A stretch of 40,111 bases of DNA from Actinomyces sp. ICM47 (GTDB lineage Bacteria; Actinomycetota; Actinomycetes; Actinomycetales; Actinomycetaceae): positions 1-40,111 of the forward strand of contig NZ_ALCA01000034.1 in the NCBI RefSeq assembly GCF_000278725.1, in the 5' to 3' direction. Numbering within the stretch: position 1 is the stretch's first letter; every line of letters starts with the position of its first letter. Shown one piece after another: positions 15,256 through 26,271 of the stretch. The notes beneath the pieces were generated by a model that saw only the letters and a program-made list of their open reading frames with translations, was not told where the DNA came from and did no database searches. Both the position numbers and the translations under genes were made by a program.

Positions 15256-16605
15256 ATGGCTCGCACGTCCCTGTCAGGTTTCCCCGAATGGCTCCCCGAG
15301 GGCCGCATCGTCGAGATGCACGTCCTCGACGAGCTGCGTCGTGTCTTCGAGCTGCACGGTTTCGCTGGCATAGAGACGCGCGCGGTCGAGACTCTGGCCC
15401 AGCTTGAAGCCAAGGGCGAGACCTCCAAGGAGATTTACGTCCTGGACCGCCTGCAGGCGCTGAAGGCTGCTGCTTCCGGCGCTCGTGCCCCCAAGGACAA
15501 GGGCATGGGTCTGCACTTCGACCTCACCGTGCCCTTCGCGCGTTACGTCGTGGAGAACGCGAACGAGCTGGACTTTCCGTTCAAGCGATACCAGATTCAG
15601 AAGGTCTGGCGCGGCGAGCGCCCCCAAGAGGGACGTTTCCGTGAGTTCACGCAGGCCGATATCGACGTCGTCGGTAACGGAGAGCTGCCCTTCCACTTCG
15701 AGGTGGACCTGCCCCTCGTGATGGCTGAGGCGCTCAACAACCTGCCAATCCCGCCGGTGCGCGTGCTCGTCAACAACCGCAAGGTCGTACAGGGCGTGTG
15801 TGAGTCGCTGGGCGTCACCGACGTTGAGGCGGCCCTGCGCGGACTGGACAAGATCGACAAGATTGGCCCGGAGGGTGTGGCTCAGGAACTCGCCGAATCC
15901 GGTATCGACGGTGACCAAGCGTCCGTGCTGCTGCAGATGGCGCAGATTCGCACGGCCGATTCGGTCGAGGTGCGCGAGCGCCTGGGTGCGCTGGGTGTGA
16001 GCGGAGAGCTGCTCGAGCAGGGCTTGCGCGAGCTGACCGCCCTGCTCGACACCGCAAACAAGCGGATGCCGGGCGCGGTCGTCGCGGACCTGAAGATCGC
16101 GCGCGGCCTGGATTACTACACGGGCAGCGTGTATGAGTCGGAGATCGAGGGCCACGAGGACCTGGGGTCGATCTGTTCGGGTGGGCGCTATGACTCCTTG
16201 GCGAAGGACGGCAAGCGCACCTACCCGGGTGTGGGTCTGTCCATCGGTGTCTCGCGACTGGTCTCCCGCATGATTTCCGCGCCGTTGGCGCGCGCCTCGC
16301 GCAAGGTCCCCACGGCCGTCGTCGTTGCCGTCACGAACGAGGAGCGTCGCGAGCGCTCCGAGGAGATCGCGGCCATCCTGCGCTCGCGTGGTATTTCGAC
16401 GGACGTCGCACCAAGCGCGGCCAAGTTCGGTAAGCAGATCAAGTTCGCCGACAAGCGTGGCATCCCCTTCGTCTGGTTCCCGGGCGAGGACGGAGCCGAC
16501 ACGGTCAAGGACATTCGCACGGGTGAGCAGGTGGACGCCGACGCCGCCACCTGGGTTGTGCCTGAGGCGGACGCAGCCCCTTCGGTCGAGAAGGTGATGC
16601 CCTGA
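15256..16605 (+). CDS. hisS: Histidyl-tRNA synthetase
   Basis: A 449-residue class II synthetase that charges tRNA-His. Seen: SGFPEWLPEGRIVE at the start, motif 2 (RYQIQKVWRGERPQEGRFREFTQADID, in parts), the HisA-type region LKIARGLDYYTGSVYE and SICSGGRYDSL, motif 3 GVGLSIGVSRL, and a C-terminal anticodon-binding domain (about 340-440). ATG 15256 has GAAGGA 7 nt upstream; a TTG 21 nt earlier is less likely. The following GTPase gene starts immediately after the stop. Confidence 0.96.
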   Translation: MARTSLSGFPEWLPEGRIVEMHVLDELRRVFELHGFAGIETRAVETLAQLEAKGETSKEIYVLDRLQALKAAASGARAPKDKGMGLHFDLTVPFARYVVENANELDFPFKRYQIQKVWRGERPQEGRFREFTQADIDVVGNGELPFHFEVDLPLVMAEALNNLPIPPVRVLVNNRKVVQGVCESLGVTDVEAALRGLDKIDKIGPEGVAQELAESGIDGDQASVLLQMAQIRTADSVEVRERLGALGVSGELLEQGLRELTALLDTANKRMPGAVVADLKIARGLDYYTGSVYESEIEGHEDLGSICSGGRYDSLAKDGKRTYPGVGLSIGVSRLVSRMISAPLARASRKVPTAVVVAVTNEERRERSEEIAAILRSRGISTDVAPSAAKFGKQIKFADKRGIPFVWFPGEDGADTVKDIRTGEQVDADAATWVVPEADAAPSVEKVMP

Positions 16606-18258
16606 GTGTCGGCCTCTGCGGTTGAAGCAGCCCGCGGCCTGGCGGGTGCGCTTGAGCAGGCGCTCAGTGCGATGCCCTCGGGTGCTCGCGCGGACGCTGA
16701 GAGGGCACTGCGCCGACTGCAGGACGTTGTGCTGCCTCGTCTAGAGGAAGCCGATGCGCCGCTCCTCGTGGTGGTTGGCGGCTCGACGGGGGCGGGTAAG
16801 TCAACGCTCGTCAACTCTCTGCTTGAACGTACGGTGAGTCGGGCGGGCGCTGTTCGTCCGACGACGCGGCGGCCGGTTCTCGTGTGTGCGCCTCAGGCCC
16901 GCTCGTGGTTCATGTCGGATCGCGTGCTGCCGCGCCTGGCCAAACATGAGGGTGGGGAGGGCACGAGCCTGGATGCCGTGACGATCACGGTGGACGACTT
17001 GATGTGGCCGAGCATGGGTATCCTTGACGCTCCCGATATTGACTCGGTTGAGGAAGGCAATCGACGGCTCGCGTCAGAGTTGCTCGATGGCGCGGATCTC
17101 TGGATTTTCGTGACGAGTGCCGCACGCTACGCCGACGCGGTCGCTTGGACGCACCTGGAGGAGGCAGCCGCGCGCGGCTTGCGCGTCTCCATCGTCCTCA
17201 ACCGCGTCCCCCCGGGCGCTGAGGCTGAGATCCGTGCGGATCTTGCCTCGCTCGTGCAACGACGAGGCCTGGGCGAGGTCCCGATTATCGTCATTACTGA
17301 GCAGTCGCTGACCGATGGTCGCCTACCCATTGACGCTATTTACCCGGTCGGTTCTTTCTTGGAGGGAATCGGGCACGATGCGCAGGAGCGTGCGGTGATC
17401 GTGCGTCGTGCCCTCACCGGTGCTGTCGCCGCGTCCTTCGAGGAGTCTGATCGTGCTCTGGATGCGTCTCGTGATAGCTGTCGTGCAGTGGACTTTGCGC
17501 GCGAGGAGCTTGAGGCGACGGTCGTCTCGCGGGCCCACGAGGTTGCCTCGTCCTCGAGCGACGATGTGCTGCGCGGTGAGGTGAGCGCGCGCATCGCCGA
17601 GGTGCTGGGGTCCTGGGACATGACGCGAAGCCTTTCCCGCGTTGTGGCGTCGGTGCGCCAACGCATCGTGGGCGCCGTGCGAGGCACGGCAGCCCCGGAG
17701 GAACAGGTGTGTCGCGACCTGACGGGTGGCGTGGCTCAGCGTCTTGGGGACTCCTATCACCGCGCGTGGAACGACGCCCTGCGCTTGGCTGCGTCGGTGG
17801 GAGAGGCCGAGGGACTGGAACCGATGCTGGACGTGGACGGGGCTGCCGAGCGCGCCCGCCACACCGCGCAGGAATGGACCAGCGAGGTAACGGACATCGT
17901 CCGGGGCCAGGCACAGTCTTCACGCGTGAGCGGTCGGCTGCTGGCGGGCGGCATCAACGTTGTGACGCTCTCGCTCATGGTCAGCGTTTTCGCGATGACG
18001 GGCGGGGTGACCGGGGTCGAGGTTGGCGTCGCTGGTGCCTCTGCTGCGCTGTCGCAGACGATCCTCGAATCCTATTTCGGCGAGCGTACGGTGCGTTCCC
18101 TGGCCACGCAGGCGCGCGAGGCGCTCGAACGACTGGCTGCCGACTCGCTGGCAGAGGTCGTCGCGCCCGTTGCGACGCGGCTCGACAACTCGCGGGAGCA
18201 CGAGCGGATTGACACGCTTGAGTCTGCTCTCGCCACCGCGCGGGAGGCGCTGGTATGA
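16606..18258 (+). CDS. Membrane-associated dynamin-like GTPase, first of a pair
   Basis: A 550-residue P-loop GTPase. G1 is VVGGSTGAGKSTLVNSLL (residues about 56-73), a likely switch I Thr is in RPTTRRP (about 89), G3 is DAPDIDSVEEG (about 141), and G4 is probably NRVP (about 199). After a long helical region comes a hydrophobic segment (about 446-490, INVVTLSLMVSVFAMTGG), then more helix. This resembles dynamin-like or YfjP-like GTPases of actinobacteria; IniA/IniC of mycobacteria are a loose comparison for paired dynamin-like genes. GTG 16606 directly follows the hisS stop. The end overlaps the next GTPase by 4 nt, so the two proteins are probably made together and may form a complex. Confidence 0.8.
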   Translation: MSASAVEAARGLAGALEQALSAMPSGARADAERALRRLQDVVLPRLEEADAPLLVVVGGSTGAGKSTLVNSLLERTVSRAGAVRPTTRRPVLVCAPQARSWFMSDRVLPRLAKHEGGEGTSLDAVTITVDDLMWPSMGILDAPDIDSVEEGNRRLASELLDGADLWIFVTSAARYADAVAWTHLEEAAARGLRVSIVLNRVPPGAEAEIRADLASLVQRRGLGEVPIIVITEQSLTDGRLPIDAIYPVGSFLEGIGHDAQERAVIVRRALTGAVAASFEESDRALDASRDSCRAVDFAREELEATVVSRAHEVASSSSDDVLRGEVSARIAEVLGSWDMTRSLSRVVASVRQRIVGAVRGTAAPEEQVCRDLTGGVAQRLGDSYHRAWNDALRLAASVGEAEGLEPMLDVDGAAERARHTAQEWTSEVTDIVRGQAQSSRVSGRLLAGGINVVTLSLMVSVFAMTGGVTGVEVGVAGASAALSQTILESYFGERTVRSLATQAREALERLAADSLAEVVAPVATRLDNSREHERIDTLESALATAREALV

Positions 18259-19856
18259 AGCGCGCAGCAACGCCGGTTGCCGCGGCTGCCGCGGAGCTCG
18301 ACCAGATCGCGACGCTCGCAGCCTCTGATATTGAGCCGCAGATACTGGAGCGTATTCGGGAACTCATCGATGTGACGTCGGATCGGGCCGAGATCGACCC
18401 GACCTGGTGTGTCATCGGCATGCTCGGTGGCACGGGTGCCGGGAAATCTTCCCTCGTGAACGCTCTTGCCGGGGGAGAGGTCGTGTGTGCCGGTGTCTTG
18501 CGGCCCACGACGAACGAGGCGTGTGCCGTCCTGCCCGCGGGCCGCGAGCCGAAGGAATTGCTCGGTTGGTTGGGCGTGCGAACCCGCGTCTGCGCGCCCG
18601 GTGACTTACCGGGTGACACCGCGATTATTGACCTGCCCGACATCGATTCGGTCGAGGCTTCACACGCGCAGGTGGCCGGGCGTCTGGCCACGCGTGTGGA
18701 CGCCCTTGTCGTCGTTGTTAACCCGCAGAAGTACGCGGATGCGCGCCTGCATGATGAGTGGCTGGAACGCTTGCGCACCTCGCATGCCTCCGTGACGGTT
18801 GCCTTGACCCACATCGACACGCTCGGCGTGGCTGAGAGGACCTCCATCGTGTCCGACCTGCGCCGCATCCTGGATGAGCGTGGTCTGACGGGCGCTCGCG
18901 TTGTCCCGGTCAGTGCGACGACGGGGGAGGGAGTGGCTGAGCTGGCCTCCCATCTGGCAGATGAGGCGGCCCGCGTCTCGCGTCAGGCTGCCCGGGCGCG
19001 GGCCGCCCTGAGCCAGGCAGCTCGGCTTGTGCGCGACGCGGTGGGCGTCGAGGGCGCGATTCGTGGCGTTGAAACCGAGGGAATGGCAAGTGATCTGGCG
19101 GGGGTGGCCGCCGATCTTGTCGGAGCCCCGATTATCGCTGAGGCCGTGGCCGCTTCGACCCTGCGCGCCGGCACGCGTACGGGTGGCTGGCTGCCGCTGC
19201 GTTGGCTCGCGCGCCTGGGGGTTGATCCCCTGCGGCGTCTGCACCTGGGGGAGGAGGAACGCCAGGAGAGTGCGACGACTCCAACGCTGCCGACGCGATC
19301 CGCCTCTGACGGGGCGGCCTTCGCGAACGCCGTGCGTCGCGAGGTGGCCGCACGCTCGCAGGGGCGCCCCGAGCGCTGGCGCCGACTACTCGTCGAGCGC
19401 GCCCTGTCTGGCGCAGCCGCGGTGCCCGCAGCGGCGCACCGCGAGGTGGCGAACAACCTGCGCGTGAGCGCGAGCGCGCCGAGTCTCTCCCGCATCCTCG
19501 GCGGCTTCCAGCTTATTGCGTGGATGGTCAGCCTCATGGGCGCTGCGTGGATCGGCCTCGTGCACCTGGGACGTGCCGTGCTCATCGATACCGACGTCCC
19601 CGCCATCGGCCCGATCCCTATGCCCACGGTGATTCTCGTTTGCGGCCTCGCGGTGACCCTTCTGTGCGCGAGCCTGAATCGAGCGCTGTGTTCCTGGGTG
19701 GCGTCCCGCCGCAAACGGGCGGTCATGGACGACGTGCGTGCCATGTGCCGCGACGAGGTTGACCGTCTCGTCGTCGCCCCGCTGCGGGCGGAAGATAATC
19801 GCCAGGTCACCATTGCCTCGTTCGTGGCACGCCTCCACCTCGACAAGAGGGTGTGA
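18255..19856 (+). CDS. Membrane-associated GTPase, second of a pair (YfjP-like)
   Basis: A 533-residue P-loop GTPase. G1 is MLGGTGAGKSSLVNALAG (about 56-73), switch I candidate RPTTNEA, G3 IIDLPDIDSVEA (about 124), and G4-like THIDTLG (about 185). G1 through G3 closely match the first GTPase, so the pair is paralogous. The C-terminal half has two membrane helices (about 419-442 and 453-475), then a cytoplasmic helical tail. The start overlaps the preceding gene (ATGA). No effector domain suggests a function; membrane remodelling or stress protection is inference only. Confidence 0.8.
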   Translation: MKRAATPVAAAAAELDQIATLAASDIEPQILERIRELIDVTSDRAEIDPTWCVIGMLGGTGAGKSSLVNALAGGEVVCAGVLRPTTNEACAVLPAGREPKELLGWLGVRTRVCAPGDLPGDTAIIDLPDIDSVEASHAQVAGRLATRVDALVVVVNPQKYADARLHDEWLERLRTSHASVTVALTHIDTLGVAERTSIVSDLRRILDERGLTGARVVPVSATTGEGVAELASHLADEAARVSRQAARARAALSQAARLVRDAVGVEGAIRGVETEGMASDLAGVAADLVGAPIIAEAVAASTLRAGTRTGGWLPLRWLARLGVDPLRRLHLGEEERQESATTPTLPTRSASDGAAFANAVRREVAARSQGRPERWRRLLVERALSGAAAVPAAAHREVANNLRVSASAPSLSRILGGFQLIAWMVSLMGAAWIGLVHLGRAVLIDTDVPAIGPIPMPTVILVCGLAVTLLCASLNRALCSWVASRRKRAVMDDVRAMCRDEVDRLVVAPLRAEDNRQVTIASFVARLHLDKRV

Positions 19857-19927
19857 AGCGGCGCTCACCAGCGGCGTCGAACAGTGAATTCGCCGACCAC
19901 GGGCACCTTTTCTGAGGAAGTGCACGC

Positions 19928-19933
19928 TATGCT
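19928..19933 (+). promoter_or_regulatory. -10-like element upstream of the helicase leader
   Basis: TATGCT lies 10 nt before a short leader ORF and about 143 nt before the helicase ATG. No good -35 was seen. Confidence 0.4.
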
Positions 19934-19943
19934 GGTGGGAGCG

Positions 19944-20003
19944 ATGAGGCGCAGCCCCTTGTTATGGTGCCCCGCGGGATGCGGGTTTTGTTGTTATGGG
20001 TGA
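19944..20003 (+). CDS. Putative Cys-rich leader ORF upstream of the helicase
   Basis: A 19-codon frame encoding MRRSPLLWCPAGCGFCCYG with four Cys codons, two adjacent near the end. It begins within a few nt of the predicted transcription start and has a GGTGG stretch just upstream. Its second half covers a small hairpin with a U-rich tail. Cys-rich leader peptides controlling attenuation are known in mycobacteria, where they precede sulfur genes; here the downstream gene is a helicase. The coding status is unproven. Confidence 0.35.
   Translation: MRRSPLLWCPAGCGFCCYG
19971..19995 (+). terminator. Terminator-like hairpin in the helicase leader (possible attenuator)
   Basis: CCCGC (19971-19975), a GGGAT loop and GCGGG (19981-19985) are followed by TTTTGTTGTT. 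The 5-bp GC stem with U-rich tail lies before the helicase start and inside the leader ORF, so ribosome position could affect whether it forms. Confidence 0.4.
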
Positions 20004-20076
20004 GGCCGCGCTGAGGAGCCGAGATGGCCCGCCCCGATGGTTTTGCTACCCCACACGCAACAGACAAGGAATCACT

Positions 20077-22281
20077 ATGCCCTCTGAGGACTACATGGAC
20101 CGCGACGAACGAGACGAGCGCGACGACATCATTGATGCGGACGAGGACCCCGGCCTCGTCGACGACAGTGCGGACGAAGACACCGACCTTGATGACGCCG
20201 AGGACACTGACGACGCGGATGACGACACCGTGACTTTCGCGAGCCTCGGCCTGCCCGAGGAGATCCTCGCGGCCGTGACCGACATGGGCTTCCGCGTCCC
20301 CACCCCGATCCAGGCAGCCGCCATCCCGCCGCTGCTGGAGCTGCGCGACGTCGTCGGCATCGCCCAGACGGGCACCGGCAAGACCGCAGCCTTCGGTCTG
20401 CCGCTGCTCGCCATCGTCGACGCGGATGAGCGCGACGTGCAGGCCCTCGTCCTGGCACCCACCCGCGAGCTTGCCATGCAGAGCGCCCAGGCGATTGAAG
20501 ACTTTGCAGCGCGCACGGCCCGCCTCGATGTTGTCCCCGTGTACGGCGGCTCACCGTACGGCCCGCAGATCGGCGCGCTCAAGCGCGGTGCCCAGGTCGT
20601 CGTCGGTACCCCGGGCCGCGTCATCGACCTCATCGAGAAGGGCGCGCTGGACCTGTCGAACGTGCGGATGCTCGTGCTCGACGAAGCCGACGAGATGCTG
20701 CGCATGGGCTTTGCTGAGGACGTCGAGACGATTGCGTCGAGCGCCCCCGATGATCGCCTGACCGCGCTGTTCAGCGCCACGATGCCCGCCGCCATCGAAA
20801 AGGTGGCGCGTGAGCACCTGAAGGACCCTGTCAAGGTCGCGGTCTCCACCGAGTCTTCCACGGTCGATACGATCCACCAGACCTACGCCGTCGTGCCCTA
20901 CAAGCACAAGATCGGCGCTCTGTCCCGCGTGCTCGCAACCCGCGCCCAACACATCGCTAAGGGACAGGAAGAAGCCGACGCCGCCATTGTCTTTGTGCGC
21001 ACACGCGCCGACGTCGAAGAGGTCTCCCTCGAGCTGTCGGGCCGCGGATTCCGTGCCGCCGGCATCTCCGGCGACGTCGCCCAGACCGAGCGTGAGCGCA
21101 TGGTTGAGCGCCTGAAGAACGGCTCCCTCGACGTGCTGGTCGCCACCGACGTGGCTGCACGCGGCCTCGACGTTGAGCGCATCTCCCTGGTCGTTAACTT
21201 CGACGTTCCGCGTGAACCCGAGGCCTACGTGCACCGCATCGGCCGCACCGGTCGCGCGGGTCGCGAGGGCCGCGCGCTGACCTTCTTTACCCCGCGTGAG
21301 CATGGTCGGCTGCGCCGCATCGAAAAGCTGACGGGAACCGAGATGGAAGAGGTCGAGATTCCGTCGCCCGCAGCTGTCTCCGAGTTCCGTGCCCGCCGCC
21401 TGCTCGAGGGTTTGGCCGCCCGCATTGAGCGCGGTCGCCTTGACATGTATAAGGGCCTGCTGGCGGACATGGGTGAGGAGTCCTCCGTTGAAGACATTGC
21501 CGCGGCCCTCATGGCCACGGCTGTCGGCGACGAGGGACCGGCCCCGCGCCGTGAGAAGGATCGTCGCGGAAACGGCAAGATCCGCCGCGAGGAACGCCTG
21601 GACGAGTCCGGTGAGTTCGTGGGTGCCTCCTTCGAGGCGGGCCGCGACAAGGACCGCCCGCTCAAGGGTGGTGCGAACGGCGCTCGTCGTCGTGGCGGCG
21701 GTCGTCCTGCCCCCGGCTCGGGCACGCGTTACCGCATCGAGGTGGGTAAAAAGGACCGTGTCAAGCCCGGCTCCATCGTCGGTGCGATTGCTGGCGAGGG
21801 GGGTATTGACGGCCGCGACATCGGCAACATCGAGATCTACCCGACCTTCTCTCTGGTCGACATCACCGCCGATTTGTCCGGCGAGCAGCTCTCCCGCATC
21901 TCCAAGGGCTACGTCTCCGGCCGTCAGCTGCGTATTCGCGTGGACGAGGGGCCGGGCGCTCGTGGCGAGCGCGATGGCTTTGAGCGTCGCGAGCGCCGCG
22001 ACTTCGACCGCGATGCCCGAGGTCGTGGTGGCTTTGGCGGGGAACGCGACGGACGCTACGGTGACCGTGAGGGCCGTTCCGGCGAGCGCGAGGAGAAGCG
22101 CCCGCACCGTTTCGAGAAGGGCGACGGTTCACGTCCGCGCCGCAGTGTTCGTACCGAGCGCTGGGAGAAGGACATCAAGCGTGCGCGCCGCGACCGCGAG
22201 AGTGGCCGCGATGGCTGGGAGCGGGACGGAGACCGCGAGGGCGGACGCCGCCACTTCGGTAAGCGCCGCTACGACGACTGA
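20077..22281 (+). CDS. deaD: DEAD-box RNA helicase (DeaD/CsdA-like)
   Basis: A 734-residue ATP-dependent RNA helicase. An acidic N-terminal tail (about 1-50) precedes the Q motif (GFRVPTPIQ) and motifs I AQTGTGKTAAF (about 96), Ia APTRELAMQ, Ib TPGRVIDL, II VLDEADEML (about 201), III FSATMP (about 233) and VI HRIGRTGRAGR (about 386). A DbpA/CsdA-type RNA-binding domain (about 550-625, YRIEVGKKDRVKPGSIVGAI) is followed by an Arg/Asp/Gly-rich disordered tail of about 110 residues. CsdA-type helicases help ribosome assembly and RNA decay in the cold. ATG 20077 has AAGGA 6 nt upstream. The 220-nt gap before it holds a structured leader. Confidence 0.94.
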   Translation: MPSEDYMDRDERDERDDIIDADEDPGLVDDSADEDTDLDDAEDTDDADDDTVTFASLGLPEEILAAVTDMGFRVPTPIQAAAIPPLLELRDVVGIAQTGTGKTAAFGLPLLAIVDADERDVQALVLAPTRELAMQSAQAIEDFAARTARLDVVPVYGGSPYGPQIGALKRGAQVVVGTPGRVIDLIEKGALDLSNVRMLVLDEADEMLRMGFAEDVETIASSAPDDRLTALFSATMPAAIEKVAREHLKDPVKVAVSTESSTVDTIHQTYAVVPYKHKIGALSRVLATRAQHIAKGQEEADAAIVFVRTRADVEEVSLELSGRGFRAAGISGDVAQTERERMVERLKNGSLDVLVATDVAARGLDVERISLVVNFDVPREPEAYVHRIGRTGRAGREGRALTFFTPREHGRLRRIEKLTGTEMEEVEIPSPAAVSEFRARRLLEGLAARIERGRLDMYKGLLADMGEESSVEDIAAALMATAVGDEGPAPRREKDRRGNGKIRREERLDESGEFVGASFEAGRDKDRPLKGGANGARRRGGGRPAPGSGTRYRIEVGKKDRVKPGSIVGAIAGEGGIDGRDIGNIEIYPTFSLVDITADLSGEQLSRISKGYVSGRQLRIRVDEGPGARGERDGFERRERRDFDRDARGRGGFGGERDGRYGDREGRSGEREEKRPHRFEKGDGSRPRRSVRTERWEKDIKRARRDRESGRDGWERDGDREGGRRHFGKRRYDD

Positions 22282-22290
22282 GACTAGCCC

Positions 22291-23667
22291 TCACTCGGCC
22301 GGTCGGAGTCGCCTCACGGCGAACACGGCGAGGCCCGCGAGGACCACTGCAATGACCCAATAGGGAGCGTAGGCCGCCCCGCCCACCGTGGCGGTGGCGG
22401 CCCACGCGCTCATAGCCACGGACACGAGGGCGAGCTCGAGGGCCGGACCCGCCGAGTCAGCGACCTGCAGCCACGAGGCCACGCGCCCGTGCTTGGCCTC
22501 GGGGGTCACCTCGAGAGCCAGGACCGACAGGGGAGCGTGGACCAGGCCGACGCCGAGACCGACCAACAGCCAGCCGATCAGAGCGACCCAGACCGGAATT
22601 GCAGGGATGAGGAGCACGCCCACCGGCACTGCGCCGATAGCGATGAGCGAGCCGCCGACGACGGGCAGAACCTTACGCTTGCGCGGATCGTGTACGCGTG
22701 CCTGTGCGACAGCGCCCAGCGACCACGTGATCGACCCGAGTGTGACCCACCAGGCGGACGAAGCCTCGGACCACCCGTGCACTCGCTGCAGGACGAGGGG
22801 AATCATAACGGCGAGTCCGACCTGCGAGGCCAGGGCACATAGGCGTGCAAGGATCGCCGACGGCATGCCTGGACGGGATGCAAACGTGCCGCGCGGCAGC
22901 AGGTGGGGCAGCGCCCACACCGTGAGGCCTGCACCGAGCAAGAACACACCGAACTGAGAGAGGGCGGAGGTAAGCGCGCCTGCAAGCTGCAGGAGCATGA
23001 CACCCGTGCCCGCTAAGACTGCGTTACACGACAGTGCTGCCAAGCGCGCGGCCTTGCGTGCCTCAGCGGCGGGCAGCGTGCGCAGCACGTAGCCGACGGG
23101 GATGGCCGCAACGACGACGACAATCGGGACGACGCCGAAGACGTAGCGCCACCCCCACACTTGAGTTACGTAGCCGGCGATTGCGGGACCCGCCAATGAG
23201 GGGAGTACCCACGACAGCGAAAAGGCCGCGAAAAACGACGGGCGGTGGGCCGGGGCGGCAACCGCACCGATCAGGACATACAGGGGAACGACGAGAAGTC
23301 CGCCGCCCAGCCCCTGCAGCGCGCGGCCAGCGACGAAGGTAATGATGTTCGGACCCACAGCGGAGATGATCAGGCCCACGGCGAAGAGCGCCATACCGGT
23401 GAAGAGAACGGCGCGAGGTCCCTTCCAGTCCGCCAATGCGCCCGCGACTACCGTGGCGCTCAGCTGCGCCGCCAACGCGGCACCCGAGGCAATCGGATAC
23501 CAGGGTGCGGCGTCGAAGGAAGCGACGACCGTCGGCATGATCGTCGTGGCTGCCAGCTCCTCAAACGCAACAAGCGTGATCAAGAGGACAGAACCTATTG
23601 CCAGACCGATCTCGGTGGGTGTCCAGGCGGGGGAGGAGGGGACAGAAGAAGTAGAGACGACGGCCAT
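22291..23667 (-). CDS. MFS transporter (drug-efflux-like)
   Basis: A 458-residue membrane protein with about 12-14 hydrophobic helices. Typical major facilitator features: [14 protein letters not shown] in the first cytoplasmic loop, [17 protein letters not shown] in helix 4-5, and [17 protein letters not shown] (motif C-like, antiporter type). Substrate unknown; DHA2-like drug:proton antiporters are the closest type. ATG 23667 was chosen because a -10 hexamer (TAGAAT on this strand) ends 7 nt upstream, and the ATG 9 nt earlier overlaps that hexamer. It converges on the helicase with only 9 nt between stops and diverges from aspS. Confidence 0.88.
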   Translation of the reverse strand: MAVVSTSSVPSSPAWTPTEIGLAIGSVLLITLVAFEELAATTIMPTVVASFDAAPWYPIASGAALAAQLSATVVAGALADWKGPRAVLFTGMALFAVGLIISAVGPNIITFVAGRALQGLGGGLLVVPLYVLIGAVAAPAHRPSFFAAFSLSWVLPSLAGPAIAGYVTQVWGWRYVFGVVPIVVVVAAIPVGYVLRTLPAAEARKAARLAALSCNAVLAGTGVMLLQLAGALTSALSQFGVFLLGAGLTVWALPHLLPRGTFASRPGMPSAILARLCALASQVGLAVMIPLVLQRVHGWSEASSAWWVTLGSITWSLGAVAQARVHDPRKRKVLPVVGGSLIAIGAVPVGVLLIPAIPVWVALIGWLLVGLGVGLVHAPLSVLALEVTPEAKHGRVASWLQVADSAGPALELALVSVAMSAWAATATVGGAAYAPYWVIAVVLAGLAVFAVRRLRPAE

Positions 23668-23674
23668 AGTACCC

Positions 23675-23680
23675 ATTCTA
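23675..23680 (-). promoter_or_regulatory. -10 element for a leaderless MFS transcript
   Basis: On the minus strand TAGAAT is followed by GGGTACT and then ATG, a 7-nt gap identical to sixA, rarA and the ruvA leader ORF. No Shine-Dalgarno sequence fits between. Confidence 0.55.
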
Positions 23681-23714
23681 TTTGCGGCGAGCGTGCTCCC
23701 AGACCGAGCGCGCG

Positions 23715-23720
23715 TACAAT
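23715..23720 (+). promoter_or_regulatory. Probable -10 element of aspS
   Basis: TACAAT lies 49 nt before the aspS GTG, giving a leader of about 43 nt that ends with an AAAGGA ribosome site. The -35 is not obvious. Confidence 0.45.
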
Positions 23721-23769
23721 AATACTGCCGCCGCCTGTCTCGCGGATGGTAACAACGAAAGGAATCACA

Positions 23770-25575
<1,806 letters not shown>

Positions 25576-25597
25576 TCTAGCTCTCGCGCATTCTGTC

Positions 25598-25638
25598 CAC
25601 GAAACCCCCATCTGGCCCCGGCCGGTGGGGGTTTCGTG
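25598..25638 (+). terminator. Hairpin terminator after aspS
   Basis: A perfect 13-bp stem (CACGAAACCCCCA at 25598-25610 and its complement at 25626-25638) with an inner GGCC/GGCC pairing in the loop. No T tract follows, and the yciO start lies 12 nt beyond. Confidence 0.7.
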
Positions 25639-25650
25639 CACAATAGAGAC

Positions 25651-26268
25651 ATGTCGTACGTTGAGTTGCATCCGGAAAATCCTCAAGCACGTCTGGTTAA
25701 CACGGTCGTTGACCTGCTGGAACGCGGCGGCACGATTGCGCTGCCCACGGACTCCGGCTACGCGATCGCGACCAAGATTGGCAACAAGTCGGGCATGGAC
25801 ACCATTCGCGCGGTTCGTAAGCTCGATGACAAGCACAACTTCTCGCTGCTGTGCCACTCGTTCGCGCAGCTCGGTGAGCTAGTCATCGTCGATAATCATG
25901 AGTTCCGCACGATGAAGGCGCTGACCCCCGGACCTTACACGTTCATCCTGCGTGGCACCAAGGAAGTTCCGCGCATCATGCTGAACAAGAAGAAGCACAC
26001 GGTCGGCGTGCGCATCCCGGACCATGTCATCACCCAGGCGATTGTCGAGGCCCTTGGTGAGCCGCTAGCTTGTTCGACGCTCATCATGCCGGGTGAGAAG
26101 GAGCCTCTGACGGACGGCTTTGACGTGGACGAGCGCATCGGGCATCAGGTTGATCTGGTGGTCGTGGGTCCTGTCGGCGTCGCTGAGCCGACGACGGTCA
26201 TCGACTTTGCGGGAGGCGACGCTGTCGTCGCGCGCGTCGGCGCGGGCGATATTTCGCTTTTCGACTGA
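25651..26268 (+). CDS. yciO: YciO family protein (YrdC/Sua5 fold)
   Basis: A 205-residue protein of the threonylcarbamoyl-AMP synthase superfamily. It matches YciO as I recall it: HPENPQARLVN at the start, TDSGYAIATKI, DDKHNFSLLCH, LTPGPYTFILRGTKEVPR and VGVRIPDH. TsaC/Sua5 make the precursor for the t6A tRNA modification; YciO is a paralogue with an uncertain physiological role, so the TsaC function should not be assumed. ATG 25651 has no ribosome site and lies 7 nt after CACAAT, a weak -10, so it may be leaderless. An in-frame GTG 15 nt earlier overlaps the terminator. The esterase gene follows 3 nt after. Confidence 0.88.
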   Translation: MSYVELHPENPQARLVNTVVDLLERGGTIALPTDSGYAIATKIGNKSGMDTIRAVRKLDDKHNFSLLCHSFAQLGELVIVDNHEFRTMKALTPGPYTFILRGTKEVPRIMLNKKKHTVGVRIPDHVITQAIVEALGEPLACSTLIMPGEKEPLTDGFDVDERIGHQVDLVVVGPVGVAEPTTVIDFAGGDAVVARVGAGDISLFD

Positions 26269-26271
26269 CCG

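Noticed and set aside
25651..26268. TsaC/Sua5 threonylcarbamoyl-AMP synthase as a firm call
   Set aside because: The sequence follows the YciO branch, whose in vivo role differs or is unclear.
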